Assembly (NCBI GenBank): GCA_947455285.1
Contig: CANGOK010000166.1
Span: forward strand, 1 to 7,376
Direction of reading: 5' to 3'
DNA: 7,376 nt
Origin: Beijerinckiaceae bacterium
GTDB taxonomy: Bacteria > Pseudomonadota > Alphaproteobacteria > Rhizobiales > Beijerinckiaceae
Shown piece by piece: positions 7,014 to 7,376 of this stretch (positions are counted from its first letter, which is position 1; every line of letters starts with the position of its first letter). The notes below the pieces were generated by a model that was given only the letters and a program-made list of their open reading frames with translations, had not been told where the DNA came from and did no database searches. Made by a program: the position numbers and the translations under genes.

Positions 7014-7376
7014 TCAGGCGATGGCGTGACAGCCGGCGTCGACAAAGATGGTTTGGCCGGTCATGCCACTCGATGCATCGGAGCAAAGGAACGCGCAGAG
7101 CTGCGCGATTTCTTCCAGTTTGACCAAGCGACCCAATGGGGCTTTCTCAATGGCGTGTTTCATCAGGTCGTCAAAGCCCTCGATGCCCGACGCCGCTCGC
7201 GTCAAAATGGGTCCAGGGGAAACGGCATGAACGCGAATATTCGCTGACCCAAGCTCCATCGCCATGTAGCGCACAAGAGATTGCAACGCGGCCTTCACCG
7301 GCCCCATTAGTCCATAATGCGGGACGGCTTCATCCGCTCCGAGATAGCTCATGGTGACGAGACTGCCGCCGTTGGG
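7014..7376 (-). CDS. fabI: FabI-type enoyl-[acyl-carrier-protein] reductase, 5'-truncated by the window edge
   Basis: This is the C-terminal 120 residues of an NADH-dependent enoyl-ACP reductase of the short-chain dehydrogenase fold; the frame is open through 7376, so the ATG at 7352 is internal. The fragment begins PNGGSLVTMSYLGADEAVPH. The catalytic pattern Tyr-x9-Tyr-x6-Lys (fragment residues 11, 21 and 28) is the FabI signature, matching Y146/Y156/K163 of the E. coli enzyme and differing from the ordinary SDR YxxxK. Downstream are SLVRYMAMELG, VSPGPILTRAASGI (the SAGPI(K/R)TLAAS-type loop) and FLCSDASSGMTGQTIFVDAG. The C-terminus ends soon after VDAG, shorter than in E. coli FabI. FabI catalyses the last reduction of the fatty-acid elongation cycle. 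Its place in a pta-ackA operon suggests an accessory isoform (FabI2-like), which the fragment alone cannot prove. Confidence 0.87.
   Translation of the reverse strand, partial: PNGGSLVTMSYLGADEAVPHYGLMGPVKAALQSLVRYMAMELGSANIRVHAVSPGPILTRAASGIEGFDDLMKHAIEKAPLGRLVKLEEIAQLCAFLCSDASSGMTGQTIFVDAGCHAIA

Noticed and set aside
7003..7086. 28-residue N-terminal extension of the MaoC-Pta frame
   Set aside because: It overlaps the FabI-like coding region, is rich in Arg/His with no family similarity, and the ATG at 7002 has a better ribosome binding site and begins the conserved domain.

Overview
The window comes from a GC-rich proteobacterium, most likely an alphaproteobacterium of the Hyphomicrobiales type. 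The minus-strand order fabI-like / MaoC-Pta fusion / acetate kinase is familiar from that group, and Bug (TctC) binding proteins are common in rhizobia-like and betaproteobacterial genomes. This placement rests on gene content only. No RNA gene, insertion sequence, CRISPR array or other mobile element is visible. Coding density is high, and every gene belongs to a recognisable family.

Left block (1-4215, plus strand): four tightly packed genes, probably one transcription unit that begins upstream of the window. They are the 3' part of an ABC-type extracellular solute-binding protein, an NtaA/SnaA/DszA-family FMN-dependent monooxygenase overlapping it by 4 nt, and two tandem but diverged tripartite-tricarboxylate-type (Bug/TctC) periplasmic binding proteins. 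The block looks like a capture-and-oxidise module for a small organic compound: periplasmic receptors bind it, a transporter imports it, and the reduced-flavin monooxygenase attacks it. No permease, ATPase, TctA/TctB membrane subunit or flavin reductase is present here, and the substrate cannot be read from the sequence.

Middle (4216-4389): a 174-nt gap between convergent genes, with overlapping inverted repeats but no T-run.

Right block (4390-7376, minus strand, transcribed right to left): the 3' end of a FabI-type enoyl-ACP reductase, then a MaoC-like hydratase / phosphate acyltransferase fusion, then acetate kinase, separated by only 11 and 9 nt. Phosphate acyltransferase and acetate kinase together interconvert acyl-CoA and carboxylate with ATP formation. 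The hydratase and FabI-like parts suggest an additional link to enoyl-CoA/acyl chemistry. The promoter of this operon lies beyond the right edge.

The most interesting points are the unusual set of three binding proteins around one monooxygenase, the hydratase-Pta fusion locked to acetate kinase and FabI, and a Tyr in place of the usual second His of the acetate kinase GFHGTSH motif. I see no evidence for a wholly undescribed system.
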